Part shown: positions 1 to 12,395 of the stretch, in pieces
Numbering within the stretch: position 1 is the first letter of the stretch
How the letters are laid out: each line of letters starts with the position of its first letter
NCBI GenBank assembly: GCA_019636555.1
Contig: JAHBXH010000001.1
Span: 2,142,928 to 2,206,927, forward strand
Source: Phycisphaeraceae bacterium
Lineage (GTDB): Bacteria > Planctomycetota > Phycisphaerae > Phycisphaerales > UBA1924
Length of the DNA stretch: 64,000 nucleotides
Direction of reading: 5' to 3'
The notes under the pieces: generated by a model
Seen by the model: only the letters and a program-made list of their open reading frames with translations
Told to the model about the DNA's origin: nothing
Databases searched by the model: none
Made by a program: the position numbers and the translations under genes

Positions 1-803
1 GCGTCGGTGAGTTCACCCGGCATCCTGCCGGTGAGGACGGCGAGTCGATAGGTCGCAATGTCGATGGCGGCTTGGAGCAGCGGCTCCTGCGCCCTGGTGC
101 GAGCGAGCTGCGACCGGGCCTGGTCAGAATCGATCTCGGAGGCGATGCCGGTCTTGAACTGACTCTGGACCAGCGTCGCCGTCTGGGACTGCACCTCGAT
201 GTTGCGCCTGAGCACCGCGAGTTCCCGTTCGGTGCCGCGCAGGTCGGTGTACGCCAGGCCGACCTCGGCCGCGACCGCGACGAGAGCATCCGCGAGGCGC
301 TCGTGGGCCTCTTGGACCCGTGCGGTCGCGGCTTCGTTCTCGCGGCGCACCGAACCAAAGACATCGATCTCCCAACTCGCTTCAAGGCCGGTCTGGTACA
401 AGTCCGTCTCAACACTCGCGAGGCCGGCCTGCGAGAGGGGGCCGAGGAGCACTCCATTCTCGCTCGCACGCAGCCGCCGATAGCTCGCATTCGCGTCGAT
501 GGACGGCATCCCACGTGAATCAGCGATGCCACGCGCCGCTCGCGCCTCACGAACGGCTGCGACGGCGATCCGAAGGTCCTGGTTGCGATGGACGGCGTCC
601 TCGATGAGTCCCGTGAGGACCGGGTCCTGGAACGTCTCCCACCAGCGATCGGATGCGTGGGTGCCGGACGCGTGGAACGCCGGGTTCCGAAACGCCAGAG
701 ACACCTCAGCGTCGGGGCGGATGTAGTCCGGACCGACCGCGCTGCACGACGCGAGAATTGCGGACGACATGAGCATCAGCAAGTGTCGTAGTGAGCGTGT
801 CAT
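1..803 (-). CDS. RND-system outer membrane lipoprotein (TolC/NodT family), partial
   Basis: Outer membrane channel component of a tripartite efflux pump. Reading the minus strand from the ATG at 803 gives a signal peptide ending in a lipobox (ILASC, Cys20), then the family's N-terminal pattern (AVGPDY, WWETFQDP) and long helical stretches rich in Ala, Arg and Glu. These correspond to the first outer membrane efflux protein repeat (about residues 60-260). The start codon overlaps the stop of the RND pump gene (ATGA), so the two are translationally coupled. About 267 codons are present; the family is usually 450-500 residues, and the C-terminal half lies left of the window. The frame stays open to the edge. 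Confidence 0.88.
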   Translation of the reverse strand, partial: MTRSLRHLLMLMSSAILASCSAVGPDYIRPDAEVSLAFRNPAFHASGTHASDRWWETFQDPVLTGLIEDAVHRNQDLRIAVAAVREARAARGIADSRGMPSIDANASYRRLRASENGVLLGPLSQAGLASVETDLYQTGLEASWEIDVFGSVRRENEAATARVQEAHERLADALVAVAAEVGLAYTDLRGTERELAVLRRNIEVQSQTATLVQSQFKTGIASEIDSDQARSQLARTRAQEPLLQAAIDIATYRLAVLTGRMPGELTD

Positions 804-3800
804 GCGAGGGTCTCCGCGAGCTGGGACGCTGGAGGGGTCGTGTGCACTGGTTGATTCCCCTCGGTATGCCTCACGCGGAACCAAATGGCGTAAAGCGCGG
901 GAAGGAAGACAAGCGTCAGCACGGTGCCAACGGCGGTACCTCCGATCAGCACGTAGGCCATCGATCCCCAGAACACCGAATGCGTGAGAGGAATGAAGGC
1001 GAGGACGGCGGCGAGCGCGGTCAGGATGACCGGACGCGAGCGTTGGACGGTGGCCTCAATGACCGCGTGATAGGGATCGAGACCATCCGCTTGATTGGTG
1101 TGGATCTGGCCGATCAGGATGAGCGTGTTCCGCATCAGGATGCCCGATAGACCGATCAGACCGAGAATGGCGTTGAAGCCAAACGGTTGATGGAAGATGA
1201 GCAGGACCGGCACCGCGCCGATGAGCCCGAGCGGACCGGTCAGCATCACCAGCCACATGGCCGAGAACGAGCGCACCTGGACGATGATGACGCCCAGCAT
1301 GAGCAGCAGCATGATCGGGAAGAGCGGCGCGAGTGCAGAGTTTGCCTTCTGCGCCTCCTCGATTGATCCCGCCATCTCGATGCGATACCCATCCGGAAGC
1401 GATTCTCGAAGAGGAGCAAGGCTGGCCCATATCCGGGATGAGACATCCGGTGGCTGGGTTGCTTCAACGTTGTCGCCGCGCACGGTGATGGTGGGAGTGC
1501 GATCCCGCCGCTTGATGAGCGGGTCCTCTGGTTGGATGTCCACCCGTCCGATCTGGCTGAGCGGAATCGGCTTGCCGTGCCTTGTCGTAAGGGTGAAGTT
1601 CTCAAGCTGCGCCGGGTCCAATCGCTCAGAACCGGCACTTCTCACGACGACGTTCACCGCCCGAATGTCCTCGCGAACCTGGGTGATGGTTTGGCCGCTC
1701 AGGAGAAACTGCAACTGCTGCGCCGCCTCCTGGGGTGAAAGCCCGATCAACTGCAGTCGTTCCTGATCCAGCACGAAGTGCAACTTGGGTACGCGTTCGC
1801 CCCAATCCACATTCACCGTGCGCATGCTCGGATCTGCGCGCATGACTTCCGCGACACCACGAGCGATCTCACGAAGTTTGACGGGTTCCGATCCCATCAC
1901 GCGGAACGCAACGGGGAAGGGTGAGTAGGGCCCAAAGACCAGCTGCGTGGCGCGGATTCGCGCTGCCGGCGCTAGACCATCGGTCGCCGCCTGTCGCAGT
2001 CGGGTTTTCAGGAGATCTCGCGCCTCCGCGCTGGGCGTTAATACGACGATCTTCGCAAAGGAGGGATCGGGAAGCTCCGGGTTATAGGAGAAGAAGAACC
2101 GAGGCGCACCCGCACCGACGTACGACGTCACGATCGTGGCCTCGGTTTGCTCGGACAGCCACGCTTCGACCTTGCGTGCCGCATCGCTCGTGGTCTCGAT
2201 GCTGGTGCCCAAGGGAAGTTGGACCTCGACCAGCAATTCCGGCCGGTCCGAGTTCGGGAAGAACTGCTTCTTCACGACCGCCATGCCTCCGCCCGCTAGG
2301 AGGAACATCCCCACGACAACTCCTGCGACCGCGTACTTCCTCCGCACGCACCAGGCGACCAGTCGCCGGAGCCGCCGGTGTCCGGGAGTGGCGTAGATCC
2401 CCGCATGGCCGCCCTCGACAGGCTTGATTTCGGGGAGGAGCTTCACGCCAAGATACGGCGTGAACACAACCGCCACGACCCACGATGCGATCAATGAGAA
2501 TCCGACAATCCAGAAGATGTTGCCGGCGTACTCGCCCGCGGTCGAGCGTGCGAACCCCACCGGCAGGAAGCCGATGACCGTGACGAGCGTCCCGGCGAGC
2601 ATTGGCGCCGCGGTATGGCTCCAGGCATAGGCCGCGGCCCGGACGCGGTCCATTCCCTCCTCCATCTTCACGACCATGGATTCGATGGCGATGATGGCAT
2701 CGTCCACGAGGAGCCCCAGCGAGATGATGAGCGCTCCCAGCGTGATCCGGTCGAACACCCGATCCGTGATCATCATGATCACGAAAACCGCGGCCAGCGT
2801 GAGCGGGATTGCCGCCACGACGACGATCCCAACCCTCCATCCAAGGCTCAGCAGGCTGACCAGCAGCACCACGCCGACCGCCATGGCGAACTTGACCATG
2901 AACTCGTTGACCGCCGAGCTGATGTTGATCGCCTGATCAGTCACCCGTTTCAGGCTGACGCCCAATGGCAGGTCGGAGGCGATCCTTTCGCTTTCGGAGC
3001 GCAGGGCGTCGCCCAACTGCAGCCCGTTCCAGCCGTCCTTCATCACGACACTCAGCAACAGAGACGGCTCCCCATTGTGCCGGATGACGAACGTGGCCGG
3101 GTCCTCATAGCCCCGCGTGACCTCCGCGATATCCGACAGCTTGAAGCTCTGCTGTCCGGCCACGATCGGCGTGTCGCGGATTGCATCGATGTCGGTATAA
3201 GCCCCGTCGAGGCGGACAAACACCTGCGCGCCATCTGTGTCAACCGACCCGGCGGGAGTTACCGCGTTCTGTCGCGCCAGAGCGGAGAAGACGTCCGCGG
3301 GCGAGATGCCCAGCATCGTCAGACGCGAATAGGACATCTCGACGAATATCCGCTCCTGCTGTTCGCCGACGATGTCCACCTTCTTGACCCCCGGCACGTG
3401 GAGGAATCTCTGGCGGAGCTCTTCGGCCACGCGGGTGAGCTTTCGCAGCGGCATACCCGGAGCTTCGACGGAGTAGATCGCGAACGAGACATCCGAATAC
3501 TCATCGTTCACGAAAGGCCCGATCGCGCCCTGCGGCAGCTTGCGCGCTTCATCGCCGAGCTTCTTTCTCGCCTGGTAGAACTGTTCGGGGACTTCCTTCG
3601 GAGGAGTCTTGTCGAGGAGTTGCAGCGTCATCAGGGCCAGGCCGGGCCGCGTGATAGTCTCAACGCGGTCATACCAGCGGAGCTCCTGGAGTCTTTTCTC
3701 CAGCGGCTCGGCGACGAGGTCCTGCATTTCCTGGGCGGTCGCCCCGGGCCAAACCGCGGTCACCGTGAGCACCTTGATGGTAAAGGATGGATCTTCCGCT

Positions 3801-3910
3801 CGTCCGAGTTGCAGGTACGCATAGACGCCCGCACACGCCGAGGCGAGGATGAGGAACAGCGTGATCGCGCGTTCCCGCACCGCCAGCGCGGAAAGATTAA
3901 TGCCGCGCAT
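800..3910 (-). CDS. RND efflux transporter permease (AcrB/HAE1-like)
   Basis: Inner membrane proton-driven drug exporter of 1036 residues, the usual length for the family. It has an N-terminal membrane helix, two large periplasmic loops and the TM4 motif GLLVDDAIIAIES, with the adjacent aspartates used in proton relay. The N-terminal sequence (TVTAVWPGATAQEMQDLV) and the second-half helices (LGLIGLSGILMRNTLILIGQ) are typical of HAE1 pumps in the MexK/TriC/VexF part of the family; the substrate cannot be read from sequence. The ATG at 3910 lies inside the end of the adaptor gene (14-base overlap) and the stop overlaps the outer membrane factor start, so three pump genes form one operon. Confidence 0.95.
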   Translation of the reverse strand: MRGINLSALAVRERAITLFLILASACAGVYAYLQLGRAEDPSFTIKVLTVTAVWPGATAQEMQDLVAEPLEKRLQELRWYDRVETITRPGLALMTLQLLDKTPPKEVPEQFYQARKKLGDEARKLPQGAIGPFVNDEYSDVSFAIYSVEAPGMPLRKLTRVAEELRQRFLHVPGVKKVDIVGEQQERIFVEMSYSRLTMLGISPADVFSALARQNAVTPAGSVDTDGAQVFVRLDGAYTDIDAIRDTPIVAGQQSFKLSDIAEVTRGYEDPATFVIRHNGEPSLLLSVVMKDGWNGLQLGDALRSESERIASDLPLGVSLKRVTDQAINISSAVNEFMVKFAMAVGVVLLVSLLSLGWRVGIVVVAAIPLTLAAVFVIMMITDRVFDRITLGALIISLGLLVDDAIIAIESMVVKMEEGMDRVRAAAYAWSHTAAPMLAGTLVTVIGFLPVGFARSTAGEYAGNIFWIVGFSLIASWVVAVVFTPYLGVKLLPEIKPVEGGHAGIYATPGHRRLRRLVAWCVRRKYAVAGVVVGMFLLAGGGMAVVKKQFFPNSDRPELLVEVQLPLGTSIETTSDAARKVEAWLSEQTEATIVTSYVGAGAPRFFFSYNPELPDPSFAKIVVLTPSAEARDLLKTRLRQAATDGLAPAARIRATQLVFGPYSPFPVAFRVMGSEPVKLREIARGVAEVMRADPSMRTVNVDWGERVPKLHFVLDQERLQLIGLSPQEAAQQLQFLLSGQTITQVREDIRAVNVVVRSAGSERLDPAQLENFTLTTRHGKPIPLSQIGRVDIQPEDPLIKRRDRTPTITVRGDNVEATQPPDVSSRIWASLAPLRESLPDGYRIEMAGSIEEAQKANSALAPLFPIMLLLMLGVIIVQVRSFSAMWLVMLTGPLGLIGAVPVLLIFHQPFGFNAILGLIGLSGILMRNTLILIGQIHTNQADGLDPYHAVIEATVQRSRPVILTALAAVLAFIPLTHSVFWGSMAYVLIGGTAVGTVLTLVFLPALYAIWFRVRHTEGNQPVHTTPPASQLAETLA

Positions 3911-5003
3911 GCTGCACCGCCTTCTCAGGGTTCACAGTCTGACCTTCGTGCAGAAGGTGCGCGCCGAGCGCGATTACCTTCTCTCCGGCCTCGATCCCGC
4001 GGGAGATGACGATGTCCTCCTTGCCGATCGATGCGACTTGGACGGGGCGGAAGGCCACTTCCGACCTGCCGTTCACGATCCAGACGCCCGGCCCGCTCCC
4101 GCGATCGGTTACCGCCCCGACGGGAACCATGACGGACCTGTTGCCGGAGTCGTGTTTGGTGAGCATTTCGACGGTGACAGTGGAGCCGAGCGGAGCCGAA
4201 GCGGCTTCGCCTTCGAGCACAAATCTCGCTTCAAAGGTTCGGCTCGCCGGATCCGCCGCATCGGAGAGCTGGCGCAGCCGCGCCTGATGCACCTGGTCCT
4301 GCCCATATAACCGCGCCGCGGCGCTCGTCCCGAGAGCGGGGCGCACACCTTCGGACAGATTGACCACGGCCTCACGGGGGCCATCGTGCGCCAACTGGAT
4401 CACAGTCTGCCCCGCGACCACGACTTGCCCCGGTTCGCTCAATGTCCGCACAATCACGCCGTCAGCATCGGCAATGAGAACGGCATATTCGTTGGAGTTG
4501 TGGCTGACTCTTGCCTCCGCCTCCGCTGCTTCCAGCAGTGCCTTTGAACTATCCAGCTCTGCCCGGGCCGCGTCATACCCCTGACGCGATACCCCGCCGG
4601 AACCAACCGCTGCGGCGAACCTCGCCTCATCGGCCTTGGCTTGCACGTATCTGGCCCGGGCCGCCACGACCTTCGCTTGTTGCGCGGCGAGCGCAAGTTC
4701 GAGGTCCACGGGATCAAGCCGCAGAAGGACCTGACCTTTCTGGACCCGCTGTCCAACATCGACGGCCCGTTCAAGGATCTTGCCCCCAACGCGGAAGCCC
4801 AGGTCGCTCTGCACGCGGGCTCCCACGATCCCGGTGAACGTCCTGGCATCTGTGCCAACCGCCTTCGCCGCGATGACCTGCACCCTCGGAGTCTGCAAGC
4901 GTGGATCTTCCGCGGGCGACTTCGAGCACCCGTGTGCTATCAGAGCCACTGTCAACGATCCTGCAAGCAGACCAACCCGCGCCAGTTGTTTTCCGGGGCT
5001 CAT
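3897..5003 (-). CDS. RND efflux periplasmic adaptor subunit (membrane fusion lipoprotein)
   Basis: Periplasmic adaptor joining the RND pump to the outer membrane channel, 368 residues. The signal peptide ends in a lipobox (IAHGC, Cys26). It is followed by a barrel-sandwich/lipoyl half (GARVQSDLGFRVGGKI), a helical hairpin (about residues 95-165), the second lipoyl half (VIVRTLSEPGQVV) and beta-barrel/membrane-proximal domains. The ATG at 5003 is preceded by a good Shine-Dalgarno (GGAGAGG). First gene of the pump operon; a copy of the MarR-type operator lies about 55 bases upstream, so repression by the neighbouring MarR protein is inferred. Confidence 0.93.
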   Translation of the reverse strand: MSPGKQLARVGLLAGSLTVALIAHGCSKSPAEDPRLQTPRVQVIAAKAVGTDARTFTGIVGARVQSDLGFRVGGKILERAVDVGQRVQKGQVLLRLDPVDLELALAAQQAKVVAARARYVQAKADEARFAAAVGSGGVSRQGYDAARAELDSSKALLEAAEAEARVSHNSNEYAVLIADADGVIVRTLSEPGQVVVAGQTVIQLAHDGPREAVVNLSEGVRPALGTSAAARLYGQDQVHQARLRQLSDAADPASRTFEARFVLEGEAASAPLGSTVTVEMLTKHDSGNRSVMVPVGAVTDRGSGPGVWIVNGRSEVAFRPVQVASIGKEDIVISRGIEAGEKVIALGAHLLHEGQTVNPEKAVQHARH

Positions 5004-5056
5004 GATTCCTCTCCTGTGCTGGTGGTCGGGTAGACAAAGATCATGGGCGATCCAAG

Positions 5057-5069
5057 TAGTTGTATATAC
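5057..5069. promoter_or_regulatory. Putative MarR operator upstream of the efflux operon
   Basis: The 13-mer TAGTTGTATATAC lies between the marR stop and the adaptor start. Its exact reverse complement (GTATATACAACTA, 5554-5566) overlaps the marR promoter. An AT-rich 13-base identity in high-GC DNA at both promoters of one regulatory unit is hard to explain by chance. It probably overlaps the -10 region of the efflux promoter; no convincing -35 was found. Confidence 0.65.
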
Positions 5070-5090
5070 ATCTGTTCAGAGAAAGAAAAA

Positions 5091-5546
5091 CTACGCCGAC
5101 ATGGCCGCAAGCGCCACGTCGGGAAAACGTCCACGAAACTGGTCGAACTCTCCTGAAGCCAGCGCGGCACGCATTCGCTTCTGCGCACGGTCCCAAGATG
5201 GACGCGCCTTTACGAGCGCGGCAGCACCCGCGTCCGTGAGCGAAACCACTCGCTCGCGTGCGTCCTCGCCACGGTCCGTGACGACCCATCTGTGCCGTTC
5301 CAGAATCTTGACATTCCGGCTGATGGTCGTCTTGTCGACAGCGAGGCGTTCGCCAAGCGCTCCGAGAGGCGTTGGTCCGAGGGCCTTGAGCATCATCAAT
5401 ACCGCGTGCTGAGTGACTTCAATCCCGGAACCGCGGAGCTCCTCGTTGTAGAGCCTCGTGACCGAGCGTGCGGCAACCTGCAGCACGCCGCAGAAGCATG
5501 GGATCTGCCTGAATACCTGCTCTGGACTGGGGAGGTTGCTGTCCAT
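5091..5546 (-). CDS. MarR family transcriptional regulator
   Basis: Winged-helix repressor of 151 residues, probably controlling itself and the efflux operon. Features: an N-terminal dimerisation helix with a Cys-x-Cys motif (IPCFCGVLQ), the DNA-recognition region (LGALGERLAVDKTTISRNVKIL) and the wing (DRGEDARERVVSLTDAG). The frame is open to a TTG at 5582, but that TTG is the first triplet of a TTGACA -35 box. The ATG at 5546 sits at the expected transcription start, so it is taken as the start. The paired cysteines resemble redox- or electrophile-sensing members, but this is inference. Confidence 0.9.
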   Translation of the reverse strand: MDSNLPSPEQVFRQIPCFCGVLQVAARSVTRLYNEELRGSGIEVTQHAVLMMLKALGPTPLGALGERLAVDKTTISRNVKILERHRWVVTDRGEDARERVVSLTDAGAAALVKARPSWDRAQKRMRAALASGEFDQFRGRFPDVALAAMSA

Positions 5547-5552
5547 GATGGT

Positions 5553-5582
5553 AGTATATACAACTATATTCAAAGATGTCAA
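5553..5582 (-). promoter_or_regulatory. Sigma70-type promoter of marR with overlapping operator
   Basis: On the minus strand TTGACA (5582-5577) is followed by an 18-base spacer and TATACT (5558-5553). The operator 13-mer (5554-5566) covers the -10 box, so a bound repressor would block polymerase. The predicted transcription start falls at or within a base or two of the marR ATG at 5546, and no Shine-Dalgarno is present. This predicts a leaderless transcript. Confidence 0.7.
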
Positions 5583-5690
5583 GCCCGGTGGGCTCGAAGT
5601 TCAAATCCCGCCAAGACCTACCCCCTTAACCGCTGTTTTTGCCCAGATTCGGCACGCGATTGAACTCGCGTGAGTCGTGCTTTATCAAGC
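5583..5690. other. Intergenic segment with a tRNA 3'-end-like fragment
   Basis: Non-coding stretch between the marR promoter and the tRNA-Pro terminator. It contains GTTCAAATCCCGCC, which looks like the T-loop and T-stem 3' side of a tRNA, just after an 11-base hairpin-like GCCCGGTGGGC. No matching acceptor stem or anticodon arm was found, so it is not called a tRNA gene. It could be a relic left by insertion or deletion at a tRNA locus. Confidence 0.3.
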
Positions 5691-5692
5691 AG

Positions 5693-5724
5693 AAAGCCCT
5701 TCGACATGCACGTCGAAGGGCTTT
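5693..5724 (-). terminator. Hairpin downstream of tRNA-Pro
   Basis: A perfect 13-base inverted repeat (AAAGCCCTTCGAC / GTCGAAGGGCTTT) with a 6-base loop lies 14 bases past the 3' end of the minus-strand tRNA. The stem closes with A/T runs, so it can act in either direction, although no long U tract follows. Confidence 0.65.
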
Positions 5725-5738
5725 ACTCTCGATCAAAG

Positions 5739-5812
5739 TCGGGGTGATAGGATTTGAACCTACGACCTTCTCGTCCCGAACGAGACGCGCTACCAAGCTG
5801 CGCTACACCCCG
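5739..5812 (-). tRNA. tRNA-Pro (anticodon CGG)
   Basis: Full cloverleaf on the minus strand: 7-base acceptor CGGGGTG pairing with CACCCCG plus discriminator A; D arm (GCGCAGCTTGGTAGCGC); anticodon loop TTCGGGA with anticodon CGG at 5778-5776; T arm GTAGGTTCAAATCCTAT. The CGG anticodon, the C1-G72 pair and A73 fit bacterial tRNA-Pro. CCA is not encoded; the next bases are CTT. Confidence 0.95.
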
Positions 5813-5856
5813 TGTGGTGTGGAGCGATGGTAGGTCGGGCGACAGGAACAGTCGAA

Positions 5857-6654
5857 TCAGCGCGGCAGGTTCGGCCGGATCGTGTAGATGTTGTCTTCGG
5901 TCGTCGATGGATCGCCGTCGGGCCCGGCGGAGTAGAAGTACGGTCGCCGGTTCGGAGCAGCACCGCCATCGGCGTCGTTTTTGTAGTCGTCAATCTTTTT
6001 GCCAGAAGGCAGCACCTTCGGCGCCGGGTCGCGGCTGAACACCTTGATTTCGAACGACTTGGTACCGTAACCGGGCACATAGGTTCCGAGCACGTCGGCG
6101 ATGTCCTCCGCGACGCCACTTCCGACACCATGCACGCCGCCGTACCTCGGGTGGACGTAGTGAATCGGGTTTCCCCAGACATCCAGAATCTGTGTCGTTC
6201 GAGTGCCGGTGTGGCTCTCGTCGTATTGAGCGTCGGAATCTTTCGCAATTCCTGTTTTTCGCAATCGCGCATCGATCTGGTGGATGGCCGCAAGCGCAGA
6301 ACTGCCTTCTGATTGAAGCTGATAGACGTACCACGCGGTCGAATCCATCGCTCTGAGATTCGCCGCGTCCTTGCCAACGCCACCGTCGATAATCGGCACG
6401 CGCCACGTGGAATTCGGTGATGGATCGCGAACCGTAGCCGCCGGAATGGCGCCGTTGGCTTGGATGTATTCGCCGACGGAAGTATCGAGGGCCTGCAGCG
6501 CCCACTGTGTGCCGCGTTCGCGCCCGATGGAGACGACTTTCGTTCCCGTCGCCAGTGTCAGGCTGACGAGGATCGCGATGATCGTGATGACCACGAGCAG
6601 TTCCAGCAGCGTAAACGCTCGCGGGGTTCGGTTCGGTTGACTCGACGCTTTCAT
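5857..6654 (-). CDS. Type II secretion/pseudopilin (GspG-like) with prepilin cleavage motif
   Basis: Pilin-like protein of 265 residues. After a short basic leader come the class III signal and hydrophobic helix (RAFTLLELLVVITIIAILVSL), in which prepilin peptidase would cut before the Phe and methylate it, with Glu at +5. The C-terminal body carries GspG-like features: a WGNPIHYV stretch, a YSAGPDG segment and an ending DNIYTIRPN. The ATG at 6654 is preceded by GGAGGG; upstream in-frame codons lack hydrophobic or signal character. No other secretion genes adjoin, so it may be one of the many orphan pseudopilins of planctomycetes. Confidence 0.88.
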   Translation of the reverse strand: MKASSQPNRTPRAFTLLELLVVITIIAILVSLTLATGTKVVSIGRERGTQWALQALDTSVGEYIQANGAIPAATVRDPSPNSTWRVPIIDGGVGKDAANLRAMDSTAWYVYQLQSEGSSALAAIHQIDARLRKTGIAKDSDAQYDESHTGTRTTQILDVWGNPIHYVHPRYGGVHGVGSGVAEDIADVLGTYVPGYGTKSFEIKVFSRDPAPKVLPSGKKIDDYKNDADGGAAPNRRPYFYSAGPDGDPSTTEDNIYTIRPNLPR

Positions 6655-6967
6655 GAAACCCTCCACACGAGACGATACGGAAAAGAACCGCGCTCGGACG
6701 CACCAATCGCCCGCAGAGGTGAACATGTATTCACACCTGCGAACCGGAAGAAACCCGAATCGCGCCCAACGTCCCATACGTTATGAGGCATCGGCCGGAT
6801 TCGCCGAACCGCGATCATCTCAAAGTTCGCCGTTGCCCGCATCCGCGCCGATGCCTATCTTGTTTCACTCCTCGGCATTCTTTGAGAGGAATTCCCGGTG
6901 CAAGGCAAAGTATTTGCTTTGACGTGGGGGCCCATTTTTTGGCCCGATCGTTCCAAGGAACTTCGAC
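6655..6967. other. Divergent intergenic region, 313 bases
   Basis: Separates the pseudopilin from the coiled-coil protein and must contain both promoters. No strong -35/-10 pair was found. Two small inverted repeats lie near the plus-strand gene: CAAAG..CTTTG around 6905-6921, and GGGCC..GGCCC flanking a T-run around 6929-6945. The latter could be a short terminator-like leader. No coding frame is convincing. Confidence 0.4.
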
Positions 6968-7570
6968 ATGGACAGCAATCTTCCCTTCGAGAACTCAAAG
7001 CCGATCGCGGAAATGACCATTACCGAGATCGTCGGAGCGCTCGAGAACGTCACCCGATGGATCGAGAACGAGCGCGTGCGAGAGCGCGAGGCCCGAAAGG
7101 TGTACGACGCGGTGGCTTCGGAAGTGGAGTCACGAGTCTCCACAATCCGGGCCTACGCCGAGAGACTCCTGAAGGCGAATCGTGAAAAAATGGCCGCATT
7201 TGACGGGTTGCTCGGCACGAAGCAACAGCCATCGCAGGTCGGCTCCAGGCAGGGCCGCACGCCGGCGTATCTCGCCGAGCCGAAGAATCTGGGAGAGGCC
7301 ATTCTCTCCGTTTGGCAGCAGGACCGCTTTGCCGAGCCGCTCACGACCGATGAGCTCGCCGACGCTGTGAAGAGCATCGGATACGAGACATCCGCCGCGC
7401 CCGCAAGTCTCAAATCGAGCATCAACCAGGCACTGGCCAAACTCTGCAAGGTCGGGCGGGTCATCCGGTATCGTGCCGATGGCAGCATGATCGACAGCAA
7501 GGACAAGTCATCGAGAGCCCGCAAGTATCTCGCGGCAACCCGGCTGCCCGAAGGTGTCATCGCGGAATAA
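6968..7570 (+). CDS. Hypothetical protein with N-terminal coiled coil and C-terminal winged-helix-like domain
   Basis: Unrecognised protein of 200 residues. Residues 20-80 are strongly helical and charged (WIENERVREREARKVYDA) and likely form a coiled coil. Residues 110-195 look like a winged helix: LTTDELADAVKSIGY, then a second helix pair (SSINQALAKLCKVGRVIRY) that resembles a recognition helix and wing. The ATG has AAGGAA 9 bases upstream. It stands alone between the pseudopilin and secA with its own terminator. A DNA-binding or nucleoid-associated role is possible but not shown. Confidence 0.75.
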   Translation: MDSNLPFENSKPIAEMTITEIVGALENVTRWIENERVREREARKVYDAVASEVESRVSTIRAYAERLLKANREKMAAFDGLLGTKQQPSQVGSRQGRTPAYLAEPKNLGEAILSVWQQDRFAEPLTTDELADAVKSIGYETSAAPASLKSSINQALAKLCKVGRVIRYRADGSMIDSKDKSSRARKYLAATRLPEGVIAE

Positions 7571-7601
7571 GAACCGGTCCGTTACTCGGAACAGTTGTAA
7601 G

Positions 7602-7637
7602 TAAAAGGGGCCTCCCGCCTGGGAGGCCCCTCTTTTT
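7602..7637. terminator. Bidirectional rho-independent terminator
   Basis: An 11-base perfect stem (AGGGGCCTCCC / GGGAGGCCCCT, 7606-7616 and 7621-7631) with a 4-base loop, flanked by AAAA on the left and TCTTTTT on the right. It serves the plus-strand coiled-coil gene and the converging secA gene. Confidence 0.92.
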
Positions 7638-7648
7638 CATGCATTCGT

Positions 7649-11626
<3,978 letters not shown>

Positions 11627-11780
11627 AGATCACCTTTCCCGCGGCCCGCGCAAGCGATGGGTCTTCGCCCGCTCGCGCACAACCGCCGATATGCCATTGG
11701 TTCACGCGCATCCCGATCGGCTCGCGACCGAAACTGCGCATTCTCGCCTTGTGTGAAGTGAATAAGACGCCAGCCGCCAT

Positions 11781-12134
11781 TCAGAATTGCGGCGGCGGCA
11801 GCGCAATCAGGCTGAGCGGCAGCATCCGGATGGCGGAGGTGCCGAGAACCACGGGGAAGGAAGCCCCGGATTCATTCCCGCGCCCCAGCTCCCGAGCCGA
11901 AACACGGGCGGGGCGCTCTTCCTGAACTCTCACCGGCTTGGAGGCGTAGCGGACCACGGCCTCCGCGAGCGCTCGGATCGCGGTCGTTTGACCTGAGGAC
12001 TCTCGCAAAAGAGCCGAGGTCTCTCCAAGACCGAAGCCGCCCTGCAAGGCCAGCGCGACAACGACCAGCAGCGAGAGGCTTCGCCTGCTGTTGCTCGCGC
12101 GGATCTGGTCGAACTGAGTATCCAAGGCTTCCAA
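11781..12134 (-). CDS. Small hypothetical protein with one membrane segment
   Basis: Uncertain gene upstream of secA on the same strand. The open frame is long, but its 5' part overlaps the divergent NrdJb-like gene and is not protein-like. A TTG at 12134 with AAAGGG upstream gives 117 residues: a short basic N-terminus, a hydrophobic segment (SLSLLVVVALALQGGFGLG, about 21-39), then an Ala/Arg/Val-rich tail. No family was recognised. A 154-base gap (11627-11780) separates it from secA. Confidence 0.4.
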   Translation of the reverse strand: MEALDTQFDQIRASNSRRSLSLLVVVALALQGGFGLGETSALLRESSGQTTAIRALAEAVVRYASKPVRVQEERPARVSARELGRGNESGASFPVVLGTSAIRMLPLSLIALPPPQF

Positions 12135-12395
12135 GTATCGGCCCTTTGGGGAGTTGAAGCAAACAGCCAAACCGGGAGATTCTACGGAACCTGTTTCTCC
12201 TGCGGATTCTTTCACCGGCAGGGCCAGCGACCCGCCGAATTGGCAGCCCGATATGTGCTGTGGGCCCCCCGCTTCGTCCGATCGGATTAGGCGATGCAAA
12301 CGGTGGACCGGAGGGCCTGAGGGAGTTACCTTCGCACGATGACAGGCGAAGGAACGCCACAGCCAGCCGGCCCCGATGAGTTCAAGGAACGAACC

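Noticed and set aside
5547..5582. TTG start for marR adding 12 residues
   Set aside because: These bases are the -35, spacer and -10 of the marR promoter and carry the operator.
5583..5640. Second tRNA gene next to tRNA-Pro
   Set aside because: The T-arm-like bases do not pair properly, and no acceptor, D or anticodon arm can be built.
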